NCBI GenBank assembly: GCA_029851835.1
Contig: JARKVD010000017.1
Span: 1 to 64,000, forward strand
Source: Clostridium sp.
Lineage (GTDB): Bacteria > Bacillota > Clostridia > Clostridiales > Clostridiaceae
Length of the DNA: 64,000 bases
Direction: 5' to 3'
Below the pieces are notes generated by a model. It was not told the origin of the DNA. It was given only the letters and a program-made list of their open reading frames with translations, and made no database searches. Within the stretch, counting starts at the first letter, position 1. Every line of letters begins with the position of its first letter. Of the stretch, positions 46,182 to 57,210 are shown in pieces. The position numbers were made by a program, and so were the translations under genes.

Positions 46182-47315
46182 TTATTTTCCAAACAAGCCT
46201 TTTTTATGCTTTTTCTTTTCTGGTGCACCTTCTACAGTTTCACCACAAGCTTCCATAAATGCCTTTAAAGCTTCTTCCTGCTCACTATTTAATGACTTAG
46301 GAATATCAACTATTACCTTAACGTAATGATCGCCTCTTCCTGCAGAGTTAACTCTAGGAACTCCTTTTCCTTTTAATCTAAATACAGTTCCTGATTGTGT
46401 TCCTGCTGGAACCTTATAAGTTACATCACCATCAATAGTTGGAACTTTAATTTCAGTTCCAAGGGCAGCTTTACCGAAGGAAATGTGAGTTTCCATATGG
46501 ATATCATTTCCCTTACGCTTAAATGTACTGTGAGTCATAACTCTAATATTAATATATAAATCTCCTGCTGGTCCACCATTTTCACCAGCTTCTCCCTGGC
46601 CTCTTAATGGCATAACATTTCCAGTATCAACTCCAGCTGGAATGTTTATTGTTATACTTCTAGTTTTTCTTTCTTTACCTGTACCTCTACATGTTTGACA
46701 TGGATCCTCTATAATTTTACCTTCTCCATGGCACTCATCACAAGTAGTTGTAGTTGACATAACTCCAAGTGGAGTTCTTCTTTGAACTTGAATTCTTCCT
46801 CTTCCACCACATTTGCTACAAGTTTTTGGAGAAGTTCCAGCCTTAGCTCCACTACCTCCACAAGTTTCACATTTTTCTCTTCTTGTAACCTTAATTTCCT
46901 TTTCACAGCCAGTCATTGCTTCTTCAAAGGTTAATGTTAAATCATATTCTAAATCTGCACCTTTTCTAGGACCATTTTTAGATGCTCCACCACCGAAGCC
47001 ACCAAAACCGCCTCCAAAGATATCTCCAAATATGTCTCCAAATCCTCCAAATCCACCGAAGTCAAATCCATCAAAGCCACCGCCTGCTCCATTAAAGTCA
47101 GCAGTACCAAATTGGTCATATCTTTGTCTCTTCTCTGGGTCTGAAAGCACTTGATATGCTTCATTAATCTCCTTGAATCTCTCCTCAGCCTCTTCATCAC
47201 CTTGATTTCTATCTGGGTGATATTTTAAAGCAAGTTTTTTAAAAGCTCTCTTTATATCATCATCACTTGCACTCTTATCTACTCCAAGAACTTCGTAAAA
47301 ATCCTTATTAGCCAT
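46182..47315 (-). CDS. dnaJ: Chaperone protein DnaJ
   Basis: 377 residues. J domain (1-70) with HPD in LKYHPDRNQ, Gly/Phe-rich linker, four CxxCxGxG zinc repeats ([33 protein letters not shown]) and the C-terminal substrate domain. Type I Hsp40, stimulates DnaK ATPase. Separated from dnaK by 556 bases with three family A repeats and a terminator, unlike the tight dnaK-dnaJ pairs of relatives. Confidence 0.97.
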   Translation of the reverse strand: MANKDFYEVLGVDKSASDDDIKRAFKKLALKYHPDRNQGDEEAEERFKEINEAYQVLSDPEKRQRYDQFGTADFNGAGGGFDGFDFGGFGGFGDIFGDIFGGGFGGFGGGASKNGPRKGADLEYDLTLTFEEAMTGCEKEIKVTRREKCETCGGSGAKAGTSPKTCSKCGGRGRIQVQRRTPLGVMSTTTTCDECHGEGKIIEDPCQTCRGTGKERKTRSITINIPAGVDTGNVMPLRGQGEAGENGGPAGDLYINIRVMTHSTFKRKGNDIHMETHISFGKAALGTEIKVPTIDGDVTYKVPAGTQSGTVFRLKGKGVPRVNSAGRGDHYVKVIVDIPKSLNSEQEEALKAFMEACGETVEGAPEKKKHKKGLFGK

Positions 47316-47527
47316 ATTGAAATTTTCACCACCTATTTTACTTACTTCACTCTTTAGTTGCCTGTACTTTATTCATAGTCATTAAGAGAAGTTTCCATAT
47401 TATCTTAAAACATATTCATTATAATTTCAACTTTATTATATCTTTATTATATTAATGAAGTTCTTTTATGCTCCAGCAAATATTTTGACTCCTTAAATTA
47501 GAAACCATGCTTTGCATCCATATTTAA

Positions 47528-47810
47528 ATGAAACTCCTTTTCACTTTGTTCTAAGGAGTAAGTTCAAACAACCAAATCATGGATTTAACTCATAACTCAT
47601 TATTTTAAAGGAAACTCATTCTCAAAAACAGTCGAATGAGTACTCCACTGAGTAAGTTCATGTTACCAAATCAAAGATTTGGACACTCACTTAACTTCAC
47701 CTTAGCCAAATCATAGATTTGGGCTCTTAATTTAAAGGACACTCCTTCTCAAAAGCAGTGGAAGGAGTAAGTTCGAACAATTAAATCAGAGATTTAGGTT
47801 CTCACTTAAA
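47528..47810 (+). repeat. Three family A repeats between dnaK and dnaJ
   Basis: Copies at about 47528-47593, 47607-47733 and 47734-47809. First-hairpin arms are ACTCCTT/AAGGAGT, ACTCATTC (47614-47621)/GAATGAGT (47634-47641) and ACTCCTTC/GAAGGAGT, so the arms changed together. Second hairpins include CCAAATC-aaa-GATTTGG and TAAATC-aga-GATTTA. Confidence 0.85.
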
Positions 47811-47811
47811 T

Positions 47812-47839
47812 TAAGGGATGAGTTTTACGTCATCCCTTA
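47812..47839 (-). terminator. Terminator of dnaK
   Basis: TAAGGGATGA (47812-47821), loop gttttacg, TCATCCCTTA (47830-47839), about 30 bases past the dnaK stop. Confidence 0.8.
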
Positions 47840-47871
47840 TTAAACATATTACTTTATAATTTTACTTTATA

Positions 47872-49725
<1,854 letters not shown>

Positions 49726-49785
49726 CTAATAACGAAATCTTATTTCATTTTCTAAAATTTATTATATTGATACTTTTTTAATTAT

Positions 49786-50418
49786 TTAGTTAGCTACTTT
49801 AACCATACTATATCTTAAAACTTTGTTACCTTTTTTATATCCCTTTTGGAATACTTCAGCAACTTGATTTGCGCCTAGATTTTCATCTTCAATGTGCATT
49901 ACTGCATTGTGCAGATTTGGATCAAACTCTCCATCTGCAGCTATCTCTTCAACTCCAAGCTTATTTAAAGCACCTATGAATTGATTAATTGTCATTTCTA
50001 AGCCTTTTTTTAAATCTTCAACGCTGCCATCAACTGCAACAGCTCTTTCTAGATTGTCTAGAACAGGAAGCATTTCCTTTAATACATCTGCACAAGCTTC
50101 AGTATATATATTTTCTTTTTCTTTTATTGTTCTTTTTCTGAAGTTATCATATTCAGCAACAGTTCTTAAAAGCTTATCTTTTAAAACTTCGTTTTCTTCC
50201 TTAAGTTCTTTAAGTTCAACCTTGCGATTTCTAAACATCTTCATTTCATCTTCACATTCCTGATCCTCTACTGTTTCATTAGACTCATCAGTTTCCTCAC
50301 AAGGAATTTTATCTCCTTCACATTCTATTGTTTCAGAAGCTTCATTCTCTAGAACTTCACTTACATTATCTTCAACTGAGCTATTCATTTGGTCTTTATT
50401 TTCATCCATATTATGCAA
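49786..50418 (-). CDS. grpE: Nucleotide exchange factor GrpE, probable TTG start
   Basis: About 210 residues. Long acidic N-terminus (many Glu, Asp), coiled coil (RKVELKELKEENEVLKDKLLRTVAEYDNFRKRTIKEKENIY) and the C-terminal beta wing (NLHNAVMHIEDENLGANQVAEVFQKGYKKGNKVLR). GGAGG lies eight bases before a TTG at 50418; the nearest ATG (50409) is 17 bases away and an upstream GTG has no binding site, so TTG is the likely start. Releases ADP from DnaK. Confidence 0.9.
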   Translation of the reverse strand: MHNMDENKDQMNSSVEDNVSEVLENEASETIECEGDKIPCEETDESNETVEDQECEDEMKMFRNRKVELKELKEENEVLKDKLLRTVAEYDNFRKRTIKEKENIYTEACADVLKEMLPVLDNLERAVAVDGSVEDLKKGLEMTINQFIGALNKLGVEEIAADGEFDPNLHNAVMHIEDENLGANQVAEVFQKGYKKGNKVLRYSMVKVAN

Positions 50419-50462
50419 TGCACTTTCCTCCAATCTATTAATACCTTCAGCTGCTTTCACAG

Positions 50463-51515
50463 CTAAATTTCAGGCTCATCATATAATTTAGAAATATTAT
50501 TATCTATTTCTTCAACTACAGTATCTAAAACTGCTACTACCTTATCATAGTTCATTCTCGTTGGACCTATAACACCTATAGTTCCCATAACTCTGCCTTT
50601 GTAGCTGTAACTAGCTGTAATTATACTGCAATCCTTGGCGCATTCAACATAGTTTTCTTTACCAATTCCTATATATATAGGTTCTTCACTTGCAGTTGTC
50701 AAAATTTCATTTAAGTTATCTTCATTATTAATTAAACCTAGAAAAGCTTTAGCTCTATCTATATTATTATACTCTGGATAATCAAAGATGTTTGTTGTAC
50801 CCTTTGTATAAATCTCACTACCGTCACCTTGAACTAAGGTTTCGTGTAATGCAGGAATAATACTATCAAAGATTTCTTCATATCCTACAAGTTCATTTCT
50901 TAGATTCACAAGGAAATCTAAGCTTATCTGTTCTATACTTATACCAACTAAAAGCCTGTTTAGAACATTGTTAACTCTAATGAGCTTATCATCATTTACT
51001 TCATTAGTAACTTTAATGGTATTATTTTTAATACTTCCATTATCAGTAATAATTGTAGATAAAATCAGATATCTCTCAATAGCTAAAAGTTTTATATACT
51101 TAATACTAGACTTTTGTACAGGAGCAAATTTTACTACTGATGTTAATCTAGTAAAATTAGAGACAATATCAATTGCACCTTTAACTATAGCATCCACTTC
51201 ATTAAGGGCTATTTCCCTAATCTCACGACGAATCATTTCCTGCTCTTCCTCAGTGAGGGTTGGAGTATGCATAAGTTTATCTACATAAAGTCTATATCCC
51301 TTATCAGAAGGTCTTCGTCCAGAGGATGTATGAAGTTGTTCTAAATATCCCATTTCTTCAAGGTCTGCCATTTCATTTCTAATAGTAGCAGAACTAATAC
51401 CTAAATCGTATCTCTTAGATATGGTTCTTGAACCTACAGGCTCTCCGTAGGTAATATAGTCAGTAATTATGGCCTGCAAGATTTTAATTTTTCTTTCATC
51501 CATATCCATATCCAT
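50463..51515 (-). CDS. hrcA: Heat-inducible transcription repressor HrcA
   Basis: 350 residues from the ATG at 51515 (AGAGGTG six bases upstream). Winged helix (KILQAIITDYITYGEPVGSRTISKRYDLGISSATIRNEMADLEEMGYLEQLHTSSGRRPSDKGYR) and the HrcA sensor domain. Represses the heat-shock operon by binding CIRCE. First gene of hrcA-grpE-dnaK; the operator lies just before its start. Confidence 0.97.
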   Translation of the reverse strand: MDMDMDERKIKILQAIITDYITYGEPVGSRTISKRYDLGISSATIRNEMADLEEMGYLEQLHTSSGRRPSDKGYRLYVDKLMHTPTLTEEEQEMIRREIREIALNEVDAIVKGAIDIVSNFTRLTSVVKFAPVQKSSIKYIKLLAIERYLILSTIITDNGSIKNNTIKVTNEVNDDKLIRVNNVLNRLLVGISIEQISLDFLVNLRNELVGYEEIFDSIIPALHETLVQGDGSEIYTKGTTNIFDYPEYNNIDRAKAFLGLINNEDNLNEILTTASEEPIYIGIGKENYVECAKDCSIITASYSYKGRVMGTIGVIGPTRMNYDKVVAVLDTVVEEIDNNISKLYDEPEI

Positions 51516-51531
51516 ATTCATCACCTCTTTG

Positions 51532-51558
51532 TTAGCACTCACTAACATCGAGTGCTAA
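51532..51558 (-). promoter_or_regulatory. CIRCE operator of the hrcA-grpE-dnaK operon
   Basis: TTAGCACTC (51532-51540), nine bases, GAGTGCTAA (51550-51558): a perfect match to the CIRCE inverted repeat bound by HrcA. It lies 17 bases before the hrcA start. No copy is seen before dnaJ or elsewhere in the window. Confidence 0.97.
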
Positions 51559-51617
51559 TGACTATATTTACAAAATATCACTTTCTATATGCCTTGTCAA
51601 TAGGGTTCATAGTTTTT

Positions 51618-52748
51618 TTACAAAATAAAATCTGCCATGACCTGATTACTAAATTCTATCCCCTTATTAGTTAAGAATAGCCTGCCATCCTGAAGTTTTA
51701 AAAGATCCATATCTACATATTTCTCTATAATGTCCTTATATTTATCAAAGATTGAAATATCAAAGCGCTGCTGAAACTCTTCTATCTGAATTCCCTGAGT
51801 AAGCCTAAGGCCAAGAAACATAAACTCTTCTATATCATCCTTCTGAGAGTTTCTAATTTCCTCAACCACCGCAGTATTCATATTATTAATTGCTCTTATA
51901 TATTTTTCTATATTACTTTCATTTCTATACCTAATTCCATCTACATAAGAATGGGAAGAAGAACCACATCCAACATAATTATCAAGCTTCCAATATATTT
52001 TATTATGTCTGCATTCATATCCTTTTCTTGCATAATTTGATATTTCATACTGATCATATTGATTTTTCTTTAAAATTTCTTTAGTAACAGCATACATATC
52101 CCGCTCTACATCTTCGTTAGGTAACAGTAAGCTTTCATTTTCATATAAATTATAAAACTTAGTCCCCTCTTCAATTATAAGGCTATAACAAGATAAATGC
52201 TCTGGCCTTAACTTTATAACCTCTTCAAGGCTTTCTACCCATTCTTCTAATGTTTGATTTGGAAGTCCAAACATCAAATCCACATTTATATTATTAAATC
52301 CATGTTCCCTTAGCATTGCGTAGCTTCTCTTAAAATCCTCAAGAGTGTGAATTCTTCCAATAGATTTCAAGTGATGTTCCTGCACCGCTTGAAGTCCCAT
52401 GGAAATTCTATTTACGCCCATATCTTTAAAAATTCCAAGCTGTTTTTCATTAAAAGAATTAGGATTCCCTTCTACTGTAAACTCAAAATTCTCTTTTACA
52501 AAATTTAATTTTTTTATACTTTCAGTTATGATTTTCCAACCCTCTATACACAAATAGGTGGGAGTACCCCCACCTATAAATATTGTGCTTATTAACTTAT
52601 CATGACAAGTATCATCAATCTCTTTACTTAAGGCCTTAGCATAATCAATCATCAATGATTCCTTGCCGCTAAAGGAAGGAAAATCACAGTAGAAGCATTT
52701 ATTTTTACAAAATGGAATGTGTATGTATAAAGCTACTGTGTTTTTCAT
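51618..52748 (-). CDS. hemW: Heme chaperone HemW (radical SAM, HemN-like)
   Basis: 376 residues from the ATG at 52748 (AGGAG eight bases upstream). Radical SAM motif CKNKCFYCDF near residue 17, then GGGTPTYL and GLPNQTLEEW. The Cys pattern is CxxxCxxC without the extra HemN cysteine, pointing to HemW rather than coproporphyrinogen dehydrogenase. Inserts heme into respiratory or other proteins. Lies between lepA and hrcA, in the usual place. Confidence 0.92.
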   Translation of the reverse strand: MKNTVALYIHIPFCKNKCFYCDFPSFSGKESLMIDYAKALSKEIDDTCHDKLISTIFIGGGTPTYLCIEGWKIITESIKKLNFVKENFEFTVEGNPNSFNEKQLGIFKDMGVNRISMGLQAVQEHHLKSIGRIHTLEDFKRSYAMLREHGFNNINVDLMFGLPNQTLEEWVESLEEVIKLRPEHLSCYSLIIEEGTKFYNLYENESLLLPNEDVERDMYAVTKEILKKNQYDQYEISNYARKGYECRHNKIYWKLDNYVGCGSSSHSYVDGIRYRNESNIEKYIRAINNMNTAVVEEIRNSQKDDIEEFMFLGLRLTQGIQIEEFQQRFDISIFDKYKDIIEKYVDMDLLKLQDGRLFLTNKGIEFSNQVMADFIL

Positions 52749-52767
52749 CTTCAATTCTCCTCTTTTT

Positions 52768-52955
52768 TTAATTTAGAATGTAGAATTAAGAATGTAGAAT
52801 GAGGGTGGAAATTCCTACGGAATTTCTTTTGTTTTATTTCTATCAAAAACTCCACAGGAGTTTTTAATATTTCTAACAAATTATAGATTCTCTGAACGCA
52901 GTGAGAAGAATCATCCTTAATTCTACATTCAGGCATTTTAAATTCTTAATTAAAT
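52768..52955 (+). repeat. Family B repeat with inverted CATTCT arms
   Basis: Left: TTTAGAATGTAGAATTAAG words, then GAAATTCC-tac-GGAATTTC hairpin and a T-rich run. Right end: CTTAATTCTACATTC words in the opposite orientation (about 52916-52950). The middle holds the lepA terminator and an imperfect GATTCTC/GAGAAgAATC hairpin. Confidence 0.65.
52845..52865 (-). terminator. Terminator of lepA
   Basis: AAAAACTCC (52845-52853), loop aca, GGAGTTTTT (52857-52865), within the family B repeat region about 130 bases past the lepA stop. Confidence 0.75.
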
Positions 52956-52994
52956 AATTGTTATTAATTTCATCTAATCTAAATAGTTTCTAAC

Positions 52995-54800
52995 CTAGTC
53001 TACTTTAAGTACTGCCATGAATGCTTCTTGTGGTACTTCTACACTTCCCACTTGTCTCATTCTCTTTTTACCTTCTTTTTGTTTCTCAAGAAGCTTCTTC
53101 TTTCTTGATATATCTCCACCGTAACATTTAGCAAGAACGTCTTTTCTCATAGCTTTAACAGTTTCTCTTGCTATGATTTTAGATCCTACTGCTGCTTGTA
53201 TTGGAATCTCAAACATTTGTCTTGGAATTATTTCTTTAAGCTTCTCAGCCATTACTCTTCCTCTGTGATAAGCTCTGTCTGCAGGAACTATCATAGATAA
53301 AGCGTCTACGATATCTCCATTAAGAAGGATATCAAGCTTAACAAGTTTAGTTTCTTTATACCCCTTAAGTTCATAGTCAAAGGATGCATATCCTCTAGTT
53401 CTAGATTTTAAAGCATCAAAGAAATCATAAACAATTTCATTAAGAGGAATATCGTAGTTAATTACAACCCTTGTTTCTTCGATATACTGCATATCGATAA
53501 AGGTTCCTCTCTTCTCCTGACATAATTCCATTATAGCTCCTACATAATCAGAAGGTGCAATAATAGAAGCTTTAACCTCTGGTTCCTCCATATAAGATAT
53601 TTCTGATGGATCTGGAAGGTTAGTTGGATTTGTAATTTCTAATATTTCTCCATCTGTTTTAGCAACCTTATATATAACGGAAGGTGCAGTAGTAATGATA
53701 TCTATATTGTATTCTCTTTCTATTCTCTCCTGGATAATCTCCATGTGAAGAAGTCCTAAGAATCCACATCTAAATCCGAAACCTAATGCTATGGAAGTCT
53801 CTGGCTCAAAAGATAAAGCTGCATCATTAAGCTGTAACTTCTCTAAAGCTTCTTTTAATGTTTCATATTTAGCTCCATCAACTGGATAAATACCACTGAA
53901 TACCATTGGTATAGCAGGCTTATATCCTTCCATTGGCGATTCTGTAGGTCTCTTAGCTTCTGTGATTGTATCCCCTGCTCTTGCATCCTTAACGTTTCTG
54001 ATTGCTGCAGTAAGGTATCCAACATCACCAGCTCTAAGCTCTTCTGTCTTTAATGGGCTTGGAGTAAATACTCCTACCTCTGTAACATCATAAACCTTAT
54101 TAGTGTTCATGAATTTAATCTTTGTTCCTGGCTTAACAACACCATCAAATACTCTTATATAAGTTACAACTCCTTTGTATGGGTCATAGTAAGAGTCAAA
54201 TATTAAAGCCTTTAAAGGCGCTTCTTCATCTCCACTTGGTGCTGGTACCTTATCTATAACAGTTTTAATTACATCCTCAATGTTAAGTCCTGTTTTTGCT
54301 GATATAAGTGGTGCATCATCAGCAGGAATTCCTATTACATCTTCGATTTCTTGTTTAACCTCATCTGGTCTTGCACTTTGAAGGTCAATCTTATTTATAA
54401 CCGGTGCAATCTCTAGGTCGTGATCTAAAGCAAGATAGCAGTTAGCTAAGGTCTGTGCTTGAATACCTTGAGTTGCGTCTACCACAAGGATTGCTCCTTC
54501 GCAGGCTGCTAAGCTTCTAGATACCTCGTAGTTAAAGTCTACGTGTCCTGGAGTATCTATAAGATTTAGTATATATTCTTCGCCATCTTCTGTTTTATGT
54601 ATCAGTCTGGCTGCTTGAGCCTTAATTGTTATACCTCTTTCTCTTTCAAGCTCCATGTTGTCAAGAACCTGTGCTTCCATTTCTCTTTCTGTAAGCGTTC
54701 CTGTTTTCTCAAGAAGTCTATCAGCTAAAGTAGACTTACCGTGATCTATATGAGCTACTATAGAAAAGTTTCTAATATGTTTTTGTCTATTAGTTTGCAT
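52995..54800 (-). CDS. lepA: Elongation factor 4 (LepA)
   Basis: 601 residues. GTPase motifs [21 protein letters not shown] and NKIDL; C-terminal domain with [43 protein letters not shown], diagnostic for LepA. Back-translocates or remodels stalled ribosomes. A family A repeat lies 25 bases upstream of its start, in the leader. GGGGG precedes the ATG. Confidence 0.98.
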   Translation of the reverse strand: MQTNRQKHIRNFSIVAHIDHGKSTLADRLLEKTGTLTEREMEAQVLDNMELERERGITIKAQAARLIHKTEDGEEYILNLIDTPGHVDFNYEVSRSLAACEGAILVVDATQGIQAQTLANCYLALDHDLEIAPVINKIDLQSARPDEVKQEIEDVIGIPADDAPLISAKTGLNIEDVIKTVIDKVPAPSGDEEAPLKALIFDSYYDPYKGVVTYIRVFDGVVKPGTKIKFMNTNKVYDVTEVGVFTPSPLKTEELRAGDVGYLTAAIRNVKDARAGDTITEAKRPTESPMEGYKPAIPMVFSGIYPVDGAKYETLKEALEKLQLNDAALSFEPETSIALGFGFRCGFLGLLHMEIIQERIEREYNIDIITTAPSVIYKVAKTDGEILEITNPTNLPDPSEISYMEEPEVKASIIAPSDYVGAIMELCQEKRGTFIDMQYIEETRVVINYDIPLNEIVYDFFDALKSRTRGYASFDYELKGYKETKLVKLDILLNGDIVDALSMIVPADRAYHRGRVMAEKLKEIIPRQMFEIPIQAAVGSKIIARETVKAMRKDVLAKCYGGDISRKKKLLEKQKEGKKRMRQVGSVEVPQEAFMAVLKVD

Positions 54801-54825
54801 CGAATTACCCCCGTAAATTTATATT

Positions 54826-54899
54826 AAGAAACTCCTATTCACTTTATTCATAGGAGTAAGTTCCACTAACCAAATCAAAGATTTGGAGTCTCACTTATA
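54826..54899 (+). repeat. Family A hairpin repeat in the lepA leader
   Basis: ACTCCTAT (54831-54838), loop, ATAGGAGT (54850-54857), then CCAAATC-aaa-GATTTGG and the ending CACTTA. Another arm pair kept complementary. DNA from 54900 to 55064 shows nothing else. Confidence 0.85.
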
Positions 54900-55064
54900 T
54901 TATACTGGTTTTCTAGATTTTACTCTAAGGTTTACTCAGCTAAATTTCTAATTTGTTATATCTGTGAGTACAAAACAACTTATATAAAATAAATCACAGT
55001 AAATTATACCACAAGAGTTTTCATTTATGAAGGATGAAAATTAAAAATAAAAGATTACCTAAAT

Positions 55065-55319
55065 CTAGAATATAGTTTCTATAATTGTATCTATACCATT
55101 AAAGAAATTCTCAAAGCGTCCTCCATTAAATTTTATTTTAAAATCTCCAATCTTTAAAGTTAATAACATGGGGTCTTTGTCCATAGTTACCTCAAAAGAG
55201 GAACTTGGTTTTACAACCTCAGCTAACTCTAAGTTAACTTTAAAAATTCCTAAAGTTATTATCAATATTGATGCAAATAAAAACCACCTTGCAAAGGAGC
55301 TAGTCTTAGTTCTACTCAT
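55065..55319 (-). CDS. Small hypothetical membrane-anchored protein
   Basis: 84 residues. A positively charged N-terminus, one transmembrane helix (about 11-28, WFLFASILIITLGIF), then an outside domain with alternating beta-like residues (LLTLKIGDFKIKFNGGRF). A GAGG site precedes the ATG. I recognise no family. Between lepA and spoIIP in a sporulation-rich neighbourhood, so a sporulation role is possible but unsupported. Confidence 0.5.
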   Translation of the reverse strand: MSRTKTSSFARWFLFASILIITLGIFKVNLELAEVVKPSSSFEVTMDKDPMLLTLKIGDFKIKFNGGRFENFFNGIDTIIETIF

Positions 55320-55337
55320 AATTCAACCTCATTTCTT

Positions 55338-55411
55338 AATGAAACTCCGCCTCATTTCATTCGGTGGAGTAAGTTCTAGTATCCAAATCAAAGATTTTAC
55401 GCTCACTTAAA
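55338..55411 (+). repeat. Family A hairpin repeat upstream of the 55065 gene
   Basis: ACTCCGCC (55344-55351) pairs with GGTGGAGT (55363-55370), the same arm variant as the copy at 1919. The second hairpin is damaged (CCAAATC, GATTTTA). Confidence 0.8.
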
Positions 55412-55445
55412 AAAGTACCTCAAATTAATGATGTACTTTTTTTAA
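55409..55445. terminator. Terminator of spoIIP copy 1
   Basis: AAAAAGTAC (55410-55418) with GTACTTTTT (55433-55441). A and T runs on both sides suit either strand; on the minus strand it ends the spoIIP message after the repeats at 55458-55695. Confidence 0.65.
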
Positions 55446-55457
55446 TACTTTTATACC

Positions 55458-55695
55458 TTAAGCGACACTCCAAATTTTATATTTGGTTAGTGGAGCTTAC
55501 TCCTTCGACTGTTTTTGAGAAGGAGTTTCATATATTCACTCCAAATTTTATATTTGGTTAGTGAAGCTTAAGTAAGAGCCTAGAAGTGATGCTCCAAATC
55601 TTTGATTTTGTCAGCAGAACTTCCACTGTGTGTATCTATGATTTAACTGCTCGAACTTACTCTTCCATCATGCATTCGACTATCTTTAATATAAG
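55458..55695 (-). repeat. Cluster of family A repeats after spoIIP copy 1
   Basis: One full copy (55458-55531; arms ACTCCTTC/GAAGGAGT and CCAAAT/ATTTGG), then a partial copy (55537-55580) and a degenerate copy up to 55695 with CCAAATC-ttt-GATTTTG. All in minus orientation, in the 3' untranslated region of spoIIP. Confidence 0.7.
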
Positions 55696-55703
55696 TTCCT
55701 TTA

Positions 55704-56738
55704 TTAAGAATTTAAATATACAGCAAAAACCTTACTCATATATACCATTGAATTTTTAGCTTCCTGCAGGTTATTAACATCCGCTCCAACTTCCATTAGG
55801 ATTGCATTGTCACTTAAATCCTGATTATAAAATGATATACCTCCGTGATTATACGCTATAAGTCCTCTTTCTCCGTCCTTAAATAATCCTGGATAAAGTT
55901 CATTGGCAATGTCTACTATTGCTTGCATTTTAGCTATATGAGCTTCATATCTCGGATCACGTTTAGTCGTAACAAGAGAAAGTCTAGCTATACTATTTCC
56001 GTCTATTGTACCTGTTACACTAGGTTTAGCAGGACCTCCATCCCTATGCAAATCTATTATAAGATCAAAATCTCCATAACTACTTAAATACTTATTTACT
56101 GTTTCTCTAGAAGCATAATAGGCATTATTATAGTCAGCTACATCATGAACAGTTTTATCATGTACAACTGTAAATCCAAGTTTTTCGAGTTCCGCTACTA
56201 ACACATCTCCAACCCCAGCTACTGTGCTTTCTAGTCCTGAATTTCCCTCTGCATAAGCCTCATTAGTATGGGTATGATAGATTAATATTCTTTTTGACAA
56301 ATTGCTTGAAGGATCACCAACAATGCTTACTGCATCATCAATCCTACTAATAGAACCATCATTTATTTTAAATGGATTAATGACAATGCTTTGCACAACT
56401 TCAGCATTCTCCTGCATATCAACACTGCTAAACTTTAAATTCTCACCTTTTAAAAAACTCACCTCTTTATTTACTATATTTAATGCATTAACCGAAAACT
56501 TACCTATAAAGCTCTTATCATCCTTATTATCTTCAACCTTTAATGCACTTACTGTGGATCCGATAATCTTTAAAAAGAAATTACTTCTCATGGCACTTTG
56601 CATACTCACACTACTATTTTCTCCAGCCGCAATCCCTGGCGTAGAAAACATAATGGAAATACCCATAGTTATTACAACTATACATAACATTACCCTAGCC
56701 TTAATTTTACTATGATTACCATACCTTTTGTTTTTCAC
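55704..56738 (-). CDS. spoIIP: Stage II sporulation protein P, copy 1
   Basis: 344 residues. GTG start at 56738 with GGGGGG upstream. N-terminal membrane anchor (about 13-38) followed by the SpoIIP amidase/endopeptidase domain with IYHTHTNEAY, IDLHRDGGP, and NQDLSDNAILMEVGADVN, which carry the expected zinc-binding His and Glu residues. Degrades septal peptidoglycan during engulfment with SpoIID and SpoIIM. It keeps the GERGLIAYNHGGISFYNQDLS region. A tandem paralogue lies 472 bases upstream. Confidence 0.93.
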   Translation of the reverse strand: MKNKRYGNHSKIKARVMLCIVVITMGISIMFSTPGIAAGENSSVSMQSAMRSNFFLKIIGSTVSALKVEDNKDDKSFIGKFSVNALNIVNKEVSFLKGENLKFSSVDMQENAEVVQSIVINPFKINDGSISRIDDAVSIVGDPSSNLSKRILIYHTHTNEAYAEGNSGLESTVAGVGDVLVAELEKLGFTVVHDKTVHDVADYNNAYYASRETVNKYLSSYGDFDLIIDLHRDGGPAKPSVTGTIDGNSIARLSLVTTKRDPRYEAHIAKMQAIVDIANELYPGLFKDGERGLIAYNHGGISFYNQDLSDNAILMEVGADVNNLQEAKNSMVYMSKVFAVYLNS

Positions 56739-56824
56739 TTTATCCCCCCTTGCTTGTCCATCAAATTTATCAATGGATAAACCTAGTGAAAATATATGCT
56801 TTGATGTCTAAATTTATTACCTCT

Positions 56825-56975
56825 TAAGTGACATTCCAAATTTTACATTTGGCCAATGGAACTTACTCCTTCGACTGTTTTTTAGAAGGAGTTTCCTCTT
56901 ATTCCTCCAAATTTTACATTTGGCTAAGGCTAACTTACCCCTTGAGCACTCCTTCGAACCAAAAATGAATTTCCT
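56825..56975 (-). repeat. Two family A repeats between the spoIIP copies
   Basis: A full copy (56825-56896; ACTCCTTC with GAAGGAGT and CCAAAT-tttac-ATTTGG) and a degenerate one to 56975. They lie in the leader of spoIIP copy 1. The rest of the spacer to 57060 shows nothing further. Confidence 0.7.
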
Positions 56976-57059
56976 TTATTTACTTCCAAACTTCCTATTT
57001 TACAAAACCAAATTTCAAATGACTTTCCTATAATAATTTTTTATAAGCCTCAATAAATA

Positions 57060-57101
57060 AAGACCTATAAACTAGCAATTTTCAACTAGTTTATAGGTCT
57101 T
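57060..57101 (-). terminator. Terminator of spoIIP copy 2
   Basis: AAGACCTATAAACTAG (57060-57075), loop, CTAGTTTATAGGTCTT (57086-57101): a perfect 16-bp stem. It makes the two spoIIP genes separate transcription units. Confidence 0.88.
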
Positions 57102-57210
57102 CTCATATGGTTTAAAATTATCCTGTTTTTTATAGAAGGTTTATATACTTTAATCCAATCACTTATTCAGCAGGCTATCTAATTCACTACTTTGAGATAG
57201 ATTTTCCCAT

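Noticed and set aside
46813-47154. Proline-rich frame on the plus strand over dnaJ
   Set aside because: It is the complement of the Gly/Phe-rich region of DnaJ, a common artefact.
52751-52936. 61-codon frame upstream of hemW
   Set aside because: Lies entirely in the family B repeat and lepA terminator; no ribosome binding site of note and low-complexity product.
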